From NCBI GenBank assembly GCA_963835885.1, contig CAWIHF010000009.1, forward strand, positions 1-64,000: a DNA stretch of 64,000 nucleotides. The letters are read 5' to 3'. A model generated the notes under the pieces. The model saw nothing but the letters and a program-made list of their open reading frames with translations. It searched no databases and was not told the DNA's origin. The translations under genes were made by a program, and so were the position numbers. Below, piece after piece: positions 50,038 to 59,815 of this stretch. Source of the stretch: Roseiarcus sp963835885. Its GTDB lineage: Bacteria; Pseudomonadota; Alphaproteobacteria; Rhizobiales; Beijerinckiaceae. Numbering within the stretch: position 1 is the stretch's first letter; each line of letters opens with the position of its first letter.

Positions 50038-51685
50038 GTGGCGAACCTACTGGCGCAGACGGAACGGCTATGGGCGAGCCTGCAGCGGGCTAGGCGTCCG
50101 CCGTCTTGTTGCGCTCGCGTTGATCGGCGCCGCCGTCTTCTCCGTGACGGCGCTCGCGGGGTACTATCTAAGCCGGCCTGCAATGGAGACCCTCTATTCC
50201 GGGCTCGACCGCGACGATGTCGCCTCGATCGGCGCGGCGCTGCGCGAGGCAGGCGTGGGGTTCGACGTCAACGCCGAAAGCACCGTCGTCATGGTGCCCG
50301 CCGGCCAGGCGCCGATCGCCCGCATGATCCTTGCCGAAAAGGGCCTGCCGCGCAGCGGTCCGGTCGGCAACGAACTCTTCGACAAGCTCGGGTCGCTAGG
50401 CCTCACCTCGTTCATGCAGGACGTCACCCGTCTAAGAGCGTTGGAGGGCGAGCTGGCTCGCACAATTCAGATGATGCGCACTGTCAAGGCGGCGCGCGTT
50501 CATGTCGTGCTCCCCGACGAAGGATCGTTCCGCCGCGAGCGCCAGCCGCCGTCGGCGTCCGTGATGGTCCGCACCGACGGGGGCGACGATCGAACGACGG
50601 GTGAGGCGATCCGTCATCTCGTTGCATCAGCGGTTCCCGGCATGAAGATCGACGACGTGACCGTGCTCAACGTCGACGGGCGCCTTCTCGCCTCGGGCAC
50701 CGACTCGATCGACAAATCGCCGGACAATCTGCTCGCCCTGGAGAAAGAGGTGTCGCAGCAGATTCGCGAAGGCGTCACGCGCACGCTGACTCCCTATCTT
50801 AGCGCTCACAACTTCCAGATCTCCGTCGCCGCCCGTCTCAACGCCGACAAGACGCAGACCAACGAGACGATCTACAATCCGGATCAGCGCGTCGAGCGAT
50901 CGGTGCGCGTCACCAAAGAGCAACAAAGCTCGCAGAACGCCGCCGGAACCCAGGCCGCGGGTGTCGGCGCGAACCTGCCGAAGTCCAACGGCGCCGGCTC
51001 CGAGCAGAAGCAGTCGAACGATCAGACGCAAAAACGCGAGGAGCTCACCAATTACGAGGTGTCGTCGAAGTCGACCCAGACGACCAGCGCAGGCTTTGTG
51101 ATCCGCAACCTGTCCGTCGCGGTGCTGATCAATCGTGCTGCGCTGACCGCTTCGCTCGGAGACAAGGCCTCGCCGGAAGCGATCGCCGCTCAGGTCAAGG
51201 AAATCGAGCAGCTTGTCTCCTCCGCAGCGGGCCTCGACAAGGCGCGCGGCGACGTCGTCAAGATTTCAGTGGTCGATTTCGTCGACACGAGTCGGGACCT
51301 CGAACCGGCGCCGGGCCCTTCGCTTGTCGAGATCGTCGCACGCCAGACTGGCTCGATCGTCAACGCCGCCGCGATCGTGCTCGTTGCGGCGATGATGGTT
51401 TGGTTCGGCCTCCGACCAGGGTTGAAAATGCTTCTCGCGGCGCCTTCCGCGGGGCCCGCAACAGCGCTCGTGACCTCGGACCAAGCCATCTCCGCCGCCG
51501 GCGCGCCCGAGGGCAATCAGAGTTTCCTCATCGCCAGCAACTCCGGCCGCGACGAATTTCTCGAGGCGCTCATGGCGCGCCGTGACAACGGCCCGGAACG
51601 AAAGCTTCTGAAACTCGTCGAATTCGACGAGCGCCAGGCCGCGACAATTCTCAAGCAATGGATTCGTCAGGGAGCGAGTGGATGA
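50038..51685 (+). CDS. fliF: Flagellar MS-ring protein FliF (start uncertain)
   Basis: MS-ring protein of about 548 residues in the inner membrane. A first transmembrane segment (VALALIGAAVFSVTALAGYY) is followed by the secretin-like ring modules: METLYSGLDRDDVASIGAAL, MILAEKGLPRSGPVGNELFD and ARVHVVLPDEGSFRRERQPP, then a long variable linker and a second membrane segment (IVNAAAIVLVAAMMVWFGL). The C-terminus ending ATILKQWIRQ is the FliG-binding part. The body frame is open from 50000, but the N-terminal MANLLAQTERLWASLQ from GTG 50038 in the other frame fits FliF better, implying an extra base near 50088. Confidence 0.92.
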
Positions 51686-52476
51686 GACTTGTGCCGATCG
51701 CGAACTATCTCGATCATTTTGGACACGCGCCGGCGGAGAGGGCTTCACCGGGCCGCGAAACCTCGCCGTTTCGCCCGCGCAGCCTGCAAAATCCAAACAT
51801 CGCGGAGCCGCGGCCGGCGGCTTCTTTCGACCGCGCAGCCAGAGCGATCGGCGCCGTCAGACTGCAGCCCGAGGAGCATGCGCGGCCAACGGCATCGGAT
51901 CGCAGGCGGCCCGCGGCCCAGGCGAATTCCGGCGAATCGCTCGTGGCGCGGGAAGCGGCCAAAGCCGAGGAGATGGCCTTGAGGCTCGGAGAAGCCTATG
52001 CGCGCGGGCGCGAGCAAGGCCGAGCGGAAGCAGGGGCGGAGGCGGAAGACCGGCGCGACGCAGATCGCGCCGCAGCCCAGGAGCAGGCCGAAGCCGAGCG
52101 CGTCCAGTTCCAGCTCAACCAATACGCAGAGCTCGAAGCGGCCATCCGCGCGGGCTTCTCTGAGATCGGCGACAAAGTCGGAGCTTCGGTCGCACGCATT
52201 CTCGCGCCGTTCCTTGCCGAGGAGCTCGTCAAACAGGCGGCGGACGAATTGCGCAAGAACATCGACCGTCTCTGCGCTGGCGGCTCGCCCGCAATGATCA
52301 AGATCCGCGGCCCCGAGCGGGTGCTGAGCCTTTTGCGGAAACGGATGGCCGATCTTCCGGCCGCAGTCGAATACGTCGAGGACGAGGCCATCGAGACGGT
52401 CGTCGAGGCGAACTCCACCCAGATCGTTACCGAACTGCGCCCATGGGCGGATCTGCTCGCCTCGCTCAACCCCTGA
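51682..52476 (+). CDS. FliH-like flagellar protein
   Basis: Protein of 264 residues from ATG 51682, overlapping the fliF stop by ATGA. The N-terminal third is disordered and basic (PIANYLDHFGHAPAERASPG), the middle a long charged helix (EAAKAEEMALRLGEAYARGR), and the C-terminal third resembles the FliH/YscL-type domain (FSEIGDKVGASVARILAPFL, ELVKQAADELRKNIDRLCAG, then VEYVEDEAIETVVEANSTQI). FliH regulates the FliI export ATPase. The assignment rests on layout and position after fliF rather than strong identity. Confidence 0.65.
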   Translation: MRLVPIANYLDHFGHAPAERASPGRETSPFRPRSLQNPNIAEPRPAASFDRAARAIGAVRLQPEEHARPTASDRRRPAAQANSGESLVAREAAKAEEMALRLGEAYARGREQGRAEAGAEAEDRRDADRAAAQEQAEAERVQFQLNQYAELEAAIRAGFSEIGDKVGASVARILAPFLAEELVKQAADELRKNIDRLCAGGSPAMIKIRGPERVLSLLRKRMADLPAAVEYVEDEAIETVVEANSTQIVTELRPWADLLASLNP

Positions 52477-52485
52477 GAAAAGCCG

Positions 52486-53773
52486 ATGAGCGGCCAACAT
52501 CCGGAAATCGTCATCGTTCGACGGCGCAGCACGCTCGAGGACGAGCATCACGGCGGAGCCTGGAAGATCGCCTTCGCCGATTTCATGACGGCGATGATGG
52601 CCTTTTTCCTCGTCCTGTGGATCATCAGCGCCACCGACAAGAACACAAAGACCATCATCGCCCGATACTTCAATCCGGTGAAGGTCGAGGAGCCAGCGAG
52701 GGCGCAGAAGGGCATTCACGGCGCGCTGAACCAGGATGTGCAGACGCCAGCCGCGGACTCGGCCGCTGGCAACGGCAAAAAGTCGGGCTCCAACCAGGGG
52801 GACACAGGCGCCAGCTCGCCTGCCGGAGCGCTCGAAACGACACCCAAAGGAGCCAAGAGCGGCCATCAGGCCGAAGTCGCGCCGCCCGACCCGGCTAGAC
52901 CGTCGCCGACCATGTCGGAAGAGGAGCTGTTCAGCGATCCGCGCGCTAGTCTCGACCGAATCACTGGCTCGCCGCCTCCCGGGCCTCGTGTCGACCCAGC
53001 CTCTGCGCCGCTACAGGGTTTTGGGTACGTAGGCCCGAGTTCCGACAATTCCTTCCGCGATCCGTTCCGTCCGCTGGGCAGCGACGAGGCGATCCACACT
53101 GCGGCGTCGGCCGACGGCGGCGCGCCGGCGGACGAACCGCGCGAGGAGCCGGCGACGACGCCGTCGGAGCCCGCGCGCGACGCGAGTTCGCCAGGGCCGG
53201 AGAAGCATGAACTGACAAAGCCGCTGCCCGGATCCGCCCCAACGGCGGTAAGATCCGAGGCCGCGCTTGCAAGGGACGCAAAGATCGCGCCGCAGGACGC
53301 GGCCCGGACGCGCGCCGCCGCTCTGCTCGCCGAGGTGAGGAACCGCCTGGGAGCCGAGGCGCCGTCGACGCCCGGCCCGCAACTCGACGTGCAGGCGACC
53401 GACGAGGGCCTGCTCATCAGCCTCACCGACCGAAAGAACTTCTCCATGTTCGCGATCGGCTCCGCCGAACCGCAGCCGCGCGTGGTGCGCATGATGGACG
53501 CCATCGCGGCGAGTTCTCAAGACGATGCCGGGCGCGATCGTGGTGCGAGGCCACACCGACGCCCATCCCTACCGCTCGGCCCACTACGACAACTGGCGCC
53601 TGTCCTCCGCGCGCGCGCAGATGGCCTATTACATGTTGAACCGCGCAGGAATTCCGGAGAAGCGTTTCGAGCGAATCGAGGGCTTTGCCGACCATCGGCT
53701 CAAGGACCCGGCCAAGCCCTTCGCGGCGGAAAACCGTCGCATCGAGATCCTGCTGCGCGAGGCGAAGCCGTGA
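52486..53773 (+). CDS. motB: Flagellar motor protein MotB (one frame break)
   Basis: Stator protein of about 428 residues that anchors the motor to peptidoglycan. The single transmembrane helix WKIAFADFMTAMMAFFLVLW near residue 25-45 carries the proton-binding Asp of the FADF motif. A long Pro/Ala-rich periplasmic linker follows. The OmpA-like domain starts LLISLTDRKNFSMFAIGSAE; near 53515 one extra base shifts the frame, and the domain continues IVVRGHTDAHPYRSAHYDNW and LSSARAQMAYYMLNRAGI to NRRIEILLREAKP. The long linker is typical of Rhizobiales MotB. The stop overlaps the GTG start of motC. Confidence 0.92.
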
Positions 53774-54933
53774 GCTGGCGCTTCGCTCTCCTGATCGCCG
53801 CGCTTCTCTCGGCGGAACCCACGATCGCCGGGACCGGATCGGTCAGGATTTCCGACATGACCGAGGAACTGCAGCGGATCCAGACGCGCATCGCCCACGG
53901 CGATAAGGTCGCCTACGCGGCGCAACTGACCCAATTGAAGGCGATCGGCGCAGCTATCGCGGCCGCCAGGCCGGAGACATGGCAGGACAAGCGCGAGGCG
54001 GATTCGCTGGTTATCTACGTCCTGAGCGGCGGCTCGCTTGCCGACGTCGCGCCGTTGATCGGGAGCGACGTTCTGGTCGAATCGGAGCGGCCGCTCGCAC
54101 GCGGCGCAGCCGCTTATATCACGAGCCACGAAGCCGACGCGCTCAGGCTCCTCGGCGCAATCGATCTTGACTCGATCGACGCCCGGGTCGCCGGCGAGGT
54201 CGCCTTCGCCCGCTCCGTGCTTGAAACCAAGCACGATCCAAAAGCAGCGATTTCGCTGCTTGACTGGGCGCGTCTGCTCGCCCCGGGCGGGCTGGTCGAG
54301 GAGGCGGCCCTGAGAAGGGAGATCGCAATGCTCGCCGAGGCGCGGGACGCCCAGCGAGCCGCGAGGCTGACCCGGGAATATGCGATCCGGTTCGGCCCGT
54401 CGCTCTATGCGCCGGACTTTTTCCGTGAGCTCGCGCGCCTTATCGGGGGGAGCGGCCTCGCCGACGATCCCGGGAATTATAAACTCTTCTCAGACGCGGC
54501 GTCGGACTTGCCCACTGCAGGCCGCCTCGAATTTCTGCTGACCCTGGCGAGGGCGGCGATCGTCAACGGAAGGTTCGCGGCGGCCTCCGCCGCCGCGACC
54601 GAGGCGTTGCGCAGCGTGGCCCCGAACGGCGCGGAGGAGGCGCGTGCGCGTCTCTACCTGAACGCCGCCCGGATCTTTTCGGATGGCTATGATTCCGCCC
54701 TGACCAATCTGCAGGGGCTGGAGAACTCGAAACTCGATCGCTCGGACATGGCTCTGCTGGCGGCGTTTCGAGATGCGGCCGCGCAATTCCGGCTGGCGCC
54801 GAGCCCGGCCTTCATCGAAGCGCAAGCGGCCGCAGCCGACGAAGAGAAGGAAGGAGCGGCGTTGACGATCAGAGACGCCGAGGCGGCGCTCAAGCGGACC
54901 GCGAGCGCCGCTCAAGCCGGAGGCGGGCCATGA
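53770..54933 (+). CDS. motC: Motility protein MotC
   Basis: Periplasmic motility protein of 387 residues, known in Rhizobiaceae to work with MotB. The GTG start at 53770 (MSWRFALLIAALLSAEPTIA) gives a signal peptide. Family segments include RISDMTEELQRIQTRIAHGD, VIYVLSGGSLADVAPLIGSD, ITSHEADALRLLGAIDLDSI and AISLLDWARLLAPGGLVEEA, then YAPDFFRELARLI. The remainder is helical, TPR-like. It sits in a motB-motC-fliK order like that of rhizobial motility operons, with overlaps of 4 bases on both sides. Confidence 0.9.
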   Translation: MSWRFALLIAALLSAEPTIAGTGSVRISDMTEELQRIQTRIAHGDKVAYAAQLTQLKAIGAAIAAARPETWQDKREADSLVIYVLSGGSLADVAPLIGSDVLVESERPLARGAAAYITSHEADALRLLGAIDLDSIDARVAGEVAFARSVLETKHDPKAAISLLDWARLLAPGGLVEEAALRREIAMLAEARDAQRAARLTREYAIRFGPSLYAPDFFRELARLIGGSGLADDPGNYKLFSDAASDLPTAGRLEFLLTLARAAIVNGRFAAASAAATEALRSVAPNGAEEARARLYLNAARIFSDGYDSALTNLQGLENSKLDRSDMALLAAFRDAAAQFRLAPSPAFIEAQAAAADEEKEGAALTIRDAEAALKRTASAAQAGGGP

Positions 54934-56279
54934 CGGCTGTCACTCTCGCGTCTGCGCAAGGTCCGGGTCCCGCGCCGGCGGCCGTCCATTCGGCGACCGA
55001 GGCTCATGGCGCAGGCCATGCCGCCTTCGCCGGAGTCCTCGACGGGCTTTCGAGTTCGCCGGCGAAGGCGCAAAGCGGCGGACAGGTTTCCAAACAGGCG
55101 AAATCGCCGGACGATGACCGACGACAAGCGCCGCAGGAGGCGCAGTCCGAACTCCGGATGACCTCGATCGACACCGCCTTGTCATCCCTCTTCGCCTCGC
55201 CGTTGACCACGCCAGCGAGCACCTCCCTTGAAGGGACTGCGGATGGGAGCCTGCACACAGAGAGGGCAGCGAATTCGCCGGCGGCAGCGAAAACGCTCGA
55301 GTTGACCGGGGCGCCGACCGCGCCGCGGCTCGACGAGGCGACCTCGGCCCGCCTGGTTGGCGTCCGAAGTTTCGTCCTGCCCGCAAGCGCGAACGCCGAG
55401 ATCGCGGCGTCGGAAATGGAGCAATTGGCGGGAATGCAACCGGTGGATGCGCCGCCGCAAACCGGATTCCGTGTCTCAGGCGAATCGCCGAGCGCTCCTA
55501 AAGGCGCGTCGGCAAGCCGGGCCGGCGGCGGAAACGACGGCCTGCCGGGCGCCGCGTCCGGGGCGGTTCTCGCCCAGCGGACGCCCCCCGGCGCCGGCGG
55601 CGGCGCGGCGGAGGTTCGACCGCCGGCCTCTGAGCTGCCTGCGACGAAGACCCTGGCCCCCGCCGCGAGAAGCGGAGGGCGGCTCGCCTGGACGGCCGGA
55701 GCGAGCGCCGCCAGCCCGGACTTTTCCACGGCCGCCCTGCCCGGATCGACCGATTCGGGCCGCCGGCCGGCCGATGGCGGCGGATCGACGTCCGGCGGCC
55801 CGACTCCGACGCTGGCCGACGCGCTTTCATCGGGACCGGCAGGCTTTCCGGGGCCGGCTCCGCTGGCCCCGGACTCGCAGTCGACGCCCTCCACAGAAGC
55901 CGCTCAGTCTTCGAGTGGGACGCCCGCCACTGCGGCGCGGGGAAAGCCTCCGGTTCGGGAGATCGACCTCGACCTCTCGCCGAGCGGGCTGGAGGACGTG
56001 ACCATGACGATGCGGCTGGCGGGCGACCGGCTGAGCGTCTCCATCCGCGCCGCGAGCGCCCAGACGGCTGGAGCGATCGAAGGCGCGCGCGAGGCCATCG
56101 CCGAGCGGCTCGCCTCGATCGGCCAACCGCTCGGCGCTCTTGTCATCCAGCAGACCGGGACGAACGATGCAACAGGGAACGCCGCGGATCGGCGCGGCGA
56201 CGACGGCGGAGCCCAGGCGCAACGGCAGGACTCCGACGATCCGCGCCGCGGCGCTCGGCGCGGCTCTTCTGGCTTCTAG
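54930..56279 (+). CDS. Flagellar hook-length control protein FliK (MotD-like)
   Basis: Protein of 449 residues, low-complexity and rich in Ala, Ser, Pro and Gly for the first 340 residues, as in the exported ruler part of FliK. The C-terminal Flg_hook-type domain is visible: IDLDLSPSGLEDVTMTMRLA, GDRLSVSIRAASAQTAGAIE, then AIAERLASIGQPLGALVIQQ. In Rhizobiales the gene in this place after motC was first called motD and is the FliK equivalent. It overlaps motC by four bases and the following transglycosylase gene by 113 bases. Confidence 0.85.
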   Translation: MTAVTLASAQGPGPAPAAVHSATEAHGAGHAAFAGVLDGLSSSPAKAQSGGQVSKQAKSPDDDRRQAPQEAQSELRMTSIDTALSSLFASPLTTPASTSLEGTADGSLHTERAANSPAAAKTLELTGAPTAPRLDEATSARLVGVRSFVLPASANAEIAASEMEQLAGMQPVDAPPQTGFRVSGESPSAPKGASASRAGGGNDGLPGAASGAVLAQRTPPGAGGGAAEVRPPASELPATKTLAPAARSGGRLAWTAGASAASPDFSTAALPGSTDSGRRPADGGGSTSGGPTPTLADALSSGPAGFPGPAPLAPDSQSTPSTEAAQSSSGTPATAARGKPPVREIDLDLSPSGLEDVTMTMRLAGDRLSVSIRAASAQTAGAIEGAREAIAERLASIGQPLGALVIQQTGTNDATGNAADRRGDDGGAQAQRQDSDDPRRGARRGSSGF

Positions 56280-56785
56280 CGCCGGCCACGCCGGCTCGAT
56301 GGCCTGCGAGCGGGAGATGGCGCGCGCCGCGGCGCGCACCGGCGTGCCGCTCAACGTGCTCTATTCAGTCGGCCTCACCAAGACGGGACACCGGGGCGAG
56401 CTCGGCCCCTACGACATGAATGTCGACGGCCGCTCGATCCATTCCGAACTCTCTCTCCCAGGCGATGGCGCGCTTCGCCGCGGCCAAGGCCGAGGGGGCC
56501 AGGTTCATTGACGTCGGCTGTATGCAGATCAACGTCCATTTCCACGGCGACCGCTTCCGCTCGCTCGCCGAGATGTTCGACGCCGCCGTGAACGTCGACT
56601 ACGCGGCCGGCTTCCTCAAGGGGCTGCGGACGCAGGTGGGCAGTTGGACGCTGGCTGTCGCCCACTACAACGCTGGGCCCGGCAACCCGGCGGCGGAGCG
56701 AACCTACGTCTGCGCCGTCATCCGCAACATGGTCGCGAGCGGCTTCGGCCAGTGGACGGCCGACGCACGGGCGCTGTGCCGGTGA
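56167..56785 (+). CDS. Flagellar-locus lytic transglycosylase (one frame break; catalytic Glu replaced)
   Basis: Protein of about 205 residues from ATG 56167, inside the end of fliK. A signal peptide (AALGAALLASSAGHAG) is followed by the SLT domain: MACEREMARAAARTGVPLNV, LYSVGLTKTGHRGELGPYDM. An extra base near 56450 shifts the frame; then FAAAKAEGARFIDVGCMQIN, NVDYAAGFLKGLRTQVGSWT and LAVAHYNAGPGN follow, ending CAVIRNMVASGFGQWT. In the family the VGLTETG motif holds the catalytic Glu; here the codon is AAG (Lys). The enzyme would clear peptidoglycan for the rod; without the Glu it may be inactive. Confidence 0.85.
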
Positions 56786-56821
56786 GCCCGGCCTCCTTCT
56801 AGGCGCGAGCGAGGCCCCGGT

Positions 56822-57937
56822 CTATTGCGCACAAATCCACTGTGCGATAGCTGGCCAGTGGTCCTTCAGGGTGCGAGCGCCCATGAATAGGCCGATATGG
56901 CCGCCCGGCACGGTCTTCTGAACAATGCGGTCCTTGGGCGTCCCGATATATTTCGCCGCGTCGAGCACTTGCTCCGTCGTGGTGATGTCGTCAGCAGCGC
57001 CGGCGAGCAGATATGTTGGGCAGGTGATGTGGCGCAGATCCAGCACCCGGCCAAGGCCAACGAATTCGCCCTTCGCCAGCCGGTTTTCCTTGAACAGCTG
57101 TTCGATCGCCTGGAGATACCAGCGACCGGGTAGATCGATCGGGTTTTCGTACCAGCTGTCGAAGGTCTCCTCTTTGGCCAGATAGGCCGGGTCATCGACG
57201 TGCTCGTAGAGGTCGATGTGGTCCAGGAAGTAGTGTTGTCCGGGATGCATGTTTTTCCAGCCCTGCAGCATGAATTTGCCCTTCATCAGGCCGTCGCCGA
57301 GTTCGACCAGTTCCCGATAGAACGACATGGGCGAGGCCTTCACCATCCGCTTGATCGGCCCGTCGCCGGCGTCGGTGTCGATCGGCGCGCCGGCGAGAAC
57401 GAGCGAATTCACCTTGTCGGGAAAGCGCGCAGCGATCATCGCCGACACCCAGCCACCCTGGCAGAGGCCGACGAGATTGACGCGCCCGCCGAGATCGTCG
57501 ATCGCGACGACGACGTCGGCGAGATAGTTGTCGATGTCGAAGTCCTTCATGTCGTCGGTCGCCGGCTTCCAGTCGGTCAGCGCCACATGGTTTATGCCGT
57601 TGGCGAGCAGCGTCTCAATCAGGCTCTGACCTTGGTGATAATCGGCGATCACCGCCGTGTGGCCCGCGTGCGGCGCATCAACCAGCGTTGGGATACCCTT
57701 CGGCGTTCCGTAGTCCCGCAGCGCCATGGTTCGAAGGTTCAGCCGTATCGTGTTCGGCGTCGCCAGTGTCGGACGCAGATCGTCATGGATCTTGATTTCT
57801 TCTTCGACGAACCTGAGGTTCCGGGCGTAGAGCTCCACGCCTTGCTCGAGCATCGCGGCGCCCATCGCCATCGGCCAGAAGGCGGGAACGCCGGCGAGCG
57901 AGAATTCGGACGACTTTGCGGGGGATTCCTTCGACAT
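56822..57937 (-). CDS. PhaC-like alpha/beta hydrolase
   Basis: Intact protein of 371 residues. Nucleophile box LVGLCQGGWVSAMIAARFPD (Cys as in PHA synthases), Asp in LAGAADDITTTEQVL and His in VPGGHIGLFMGARTLKDHWP. Other PhaC-like segments are HVALTDWKPATDDMKDFDID and ENRLAKGEFVGLGRVLDLRH. It lacks the N-terminal region of a full PhaC and resembles polyhydroxyalkanoate-associated hydrolases. It is a paralogue of 23346-24483. Start ATG 57937 has AAGGACG upstream; the ATG at 57952 is less likely. Monocistronic, convergent with the transglycosylase gene. Confidence 0.85.
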   Translation of the reverse strand: MSKESPAKSSEFSLAGVPAFWPMAMGAAMLEQGVELYARNLRFVEEEIKIHDDLRPTLATPNTIRLNLRTMALRDYGTPKGIPTLVDAPHAGHTAVIADYHQGQSLIETLLANGINHVALTDWKPATDDMKDFDIDNYLADVVVAIDDLGGRVNLVGLCQGGWVSAMIAARFPDKVNSLVLAGAPIDTDAGDGPIKRMVKASPMSFYRELVELGDGLMKGKFMLQGWKNMHPGQHYFLDHIDLYEHVDDPAYLAKEETFDSWYENPIDLPGRWYLQAIEQLFKENRLAKGEFVGLGRVLDLRHITCPTYLLAGAADDITTTEQVLDAAKYIGTPKDRIVQKTVPGGHIGLFMGARTLKDHWPAIAQWICAQ

Positions 57938-58206
57938 TGACGCGTCCTTCACCGTTGATTGGTCGAGAAAGGGCCGAGGGGCTTTATCGGCAGACGGTTC
58001 GAAATTCTCCGACGTTTCCCGATCTGATCCCGCCGATCATGACGATCATGACGATCATTGTCCCCTGCTGTGGCTGAACAGTCTAGGCGCGCCGTCCAAG
58101 CATCAAGCCCTCATCGTCGGAATGACCCACGGACGGACCCCCTTCGCCTTCGACAAAGGTCCTCAGGACGAGGTCAGTGGAACCGAACCCGCGGTCTTTG
58201 TCGCCG
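57938..58206. other. Spacer before an IS66-type relict end
   Basis: About 270 bases. It contains a short run of ATGACGATC repeats (58038-58056). A plus-strand frame through 58068-58206 reads VGMTHGRTPFAFDKGPQDEV, possibly chance. No gene supported. Confidence 0.35.
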
Positions 58207-58219
58207 GCTTGGGAGTTAC
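58207..58219. repeat. Relict right end of an IS66-type element
   Basis: GCTTGGGAGTTAC matches the last 13 bases of the IS66 element at 34167-35806. It sits exactly where the bchG reading frame is cut, although the DNA to its left is not the interior of that IS, so most of the inserted element has been lost or replaced. Confidence 0.6.
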
Positions 58220-58823
58220 CCCATTTCCCGATCGCCCTTGATGGCCTTGAAATCGTTCAAGGTCATGATCCCGTGCGCGCCGACGCCATAGAGGACGGCG
58301 AGCAGCAGGACTTGAGCCCGAGGTAAAGCTCCGCCCAGCATGGCTGCGGCGCCGGTGATCCACGCGAGACTCTCATAAGCAAAACCGCAGGCCGAATTTC
58401 CCCACCATCCATTGCGCTTTAACCGAAATGGCGGGGCGCTGTAGGCCCACGCAAGTGTGAGCGCGACGACGGTGGCGATCAGCACCCAGGTTCCGAGATA
58501 CCCGCGGTGTAAAGGCCCCACAGGCCGGGAACACGCCCCGACGGAATAGGCCGCTGCGGTTCGTTGATGGCGTCGACGTGACGGTCATGCCAATCGTTGA
58601 ACGCCTGAACTCATGCCGCACACGAGCGGACCAGCCAGGATCACGCCGACAAGCGCCGTATAGGCATTCTCGAAAATCGGCACGCCCGATGAGACCACGC
58701 CACAGGCGAACGCCCACATCGGCGGAAACCACGTAATGGGCTTCAAGAGTTCAAGCACGGCTGACGGGGCCGGATACGCCGCTGCGGACTCCGGCAGATG
58801 CGGTCGTTCGATTCTGTGGTCAC
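58220..58823 (-). pseudogene. bchG: Bacteriochlorophyll synthase (BchG) remnant
   Basis: UbiA-family prenyltransferase that attaches the phytyl/geranylgeranyl tail to bacteriochlorophyllide. The N-terminus is clear: PSAVLELLKPITWFPPMWAF, ACGVVSSGVPIFENAYTALV, GVILAGPLVCGMSSG; after one extra base NDWHDRHVDAINEPQRPIPS, GRVPGLWGLY (with the prenyltransferase NDxxDxxxD motif), and after another break LAWAYSAPPFRLKRNGWWGN, YESLAWITGAAAML, then IMTLNDFKAIKGDREMG. There the gene stops at the IS66-type end. About 200 of roughly 300 residues remain. The likely start is GTG 58823. No other photosynthesis gene is in the window. Confidence 0.88.
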
Positions 58824-58898
58824 TCGATCGTCCCCATCATCGCGACACGGTCGAACCATCGAAATCGATGGACAAGTCTGAGAGTTTGACTTGAAAGT

Positions 58899-59737
58899 TC
58901 ATGCGGGATTGCAGAGCCTTCGCAACATGAGGCGGATGGAGGCGAAACGAAGGAATGTGAGGGCTGTGACGTTGAGGTTCTCCCAGTCCTTGGCCAGTCT
59001 TCGGCAGCGGTTGAGCCAGGCGATCGTTCGCTCGACGATCCAGCGCTTGGGCAGCGTGACGAAGCCCTTCGCCTGATCGGATCGTTTGACGATCTCGATT
59101 TTGACCCGAGACAGGATTTTGGCGACCGCTTGGGCGAAGATCGGCCCTTGATAGGCGCCGTCGGCGAACAGTTTTTCGAGATAAGGGAACCGGCCAAGCA
59201 GCGTCGTCAGCAACAAAACGCCGCCGTCGCGGTCCTGGACGTCGGCGGAATGAACGATGGCCTGCATCAGCAGCCCTTGGGTGTCGACGAGAAAATGACG
59301 CTTCTTGCCCTTGATCTTCTTTCCTGCATCGAACCCGTGCGGATCGATCGAGGCCCCCCTTTTTCCGCGCTTCTCACGCTCTGGCTGTCGATGATTGCGG
59401 CGGTTGGGCTGGCCTCACGTTCGGCCTGCTCACGACACTTTTCGTAGAGCGTGTCATGGATCCGATCCAGCACGCCATCAATGCCCCAATCGCAGAAGTA
59501 TCGATAGACGGTGCTGCGGGGCGGAAAATCTTTGGGAAGGTAACGCCATTGGCATCCCGTGCTCAGCACGTACATGAAGGCGTTGAGCGCCTCTCGCATG
59601 TTCGTCTCCCGTTTGCGGCCTCCCCTCCTTGCCGGAGGAATGAGCGGTTCGACATGCGCCCACTCCTCATCCGTCAGGTCGCTCGGGTATCGCAAATGAT
59701 CCCGCTTGTATTTCGCTCGGTTCTCGTTCGTCCACAT
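58899..59737 (-). CDS. IS5-family transposase (one frame break)
   Basis: Transposase of about 275 residues. The N-terminal part starts MWTNENRAKYKRDHLRYPSD and has LTDEEWAHVEPLIPPARRGG, MREALNAFMYVLSTGCQWRY and LPKDFPPRSTVYRYFCDW (DUF4096-type); IIDSQSVRSAEKGG carries the first Asp. Near 59357 a frame shift is needed; the rest reads FDAGKKIKGKKRHFLVDTQG, LFADGAYQGPIFAQAVA (second Asp) and FVTLPKRWIVERTIAWLNRC (final Glu). Ends are not precisely located; the element probably spans about 58850-59815. It lies between bchG and the TOMM cluster. Confidence 0.85.
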
Positions 59738-59815
59738 CGGCGGCCCCCCAATTCGGTCCGCCTTCCTTGAATCACAACCAATTCATGCAACTCAACAACT
59801 TTCGGACCAGACACT

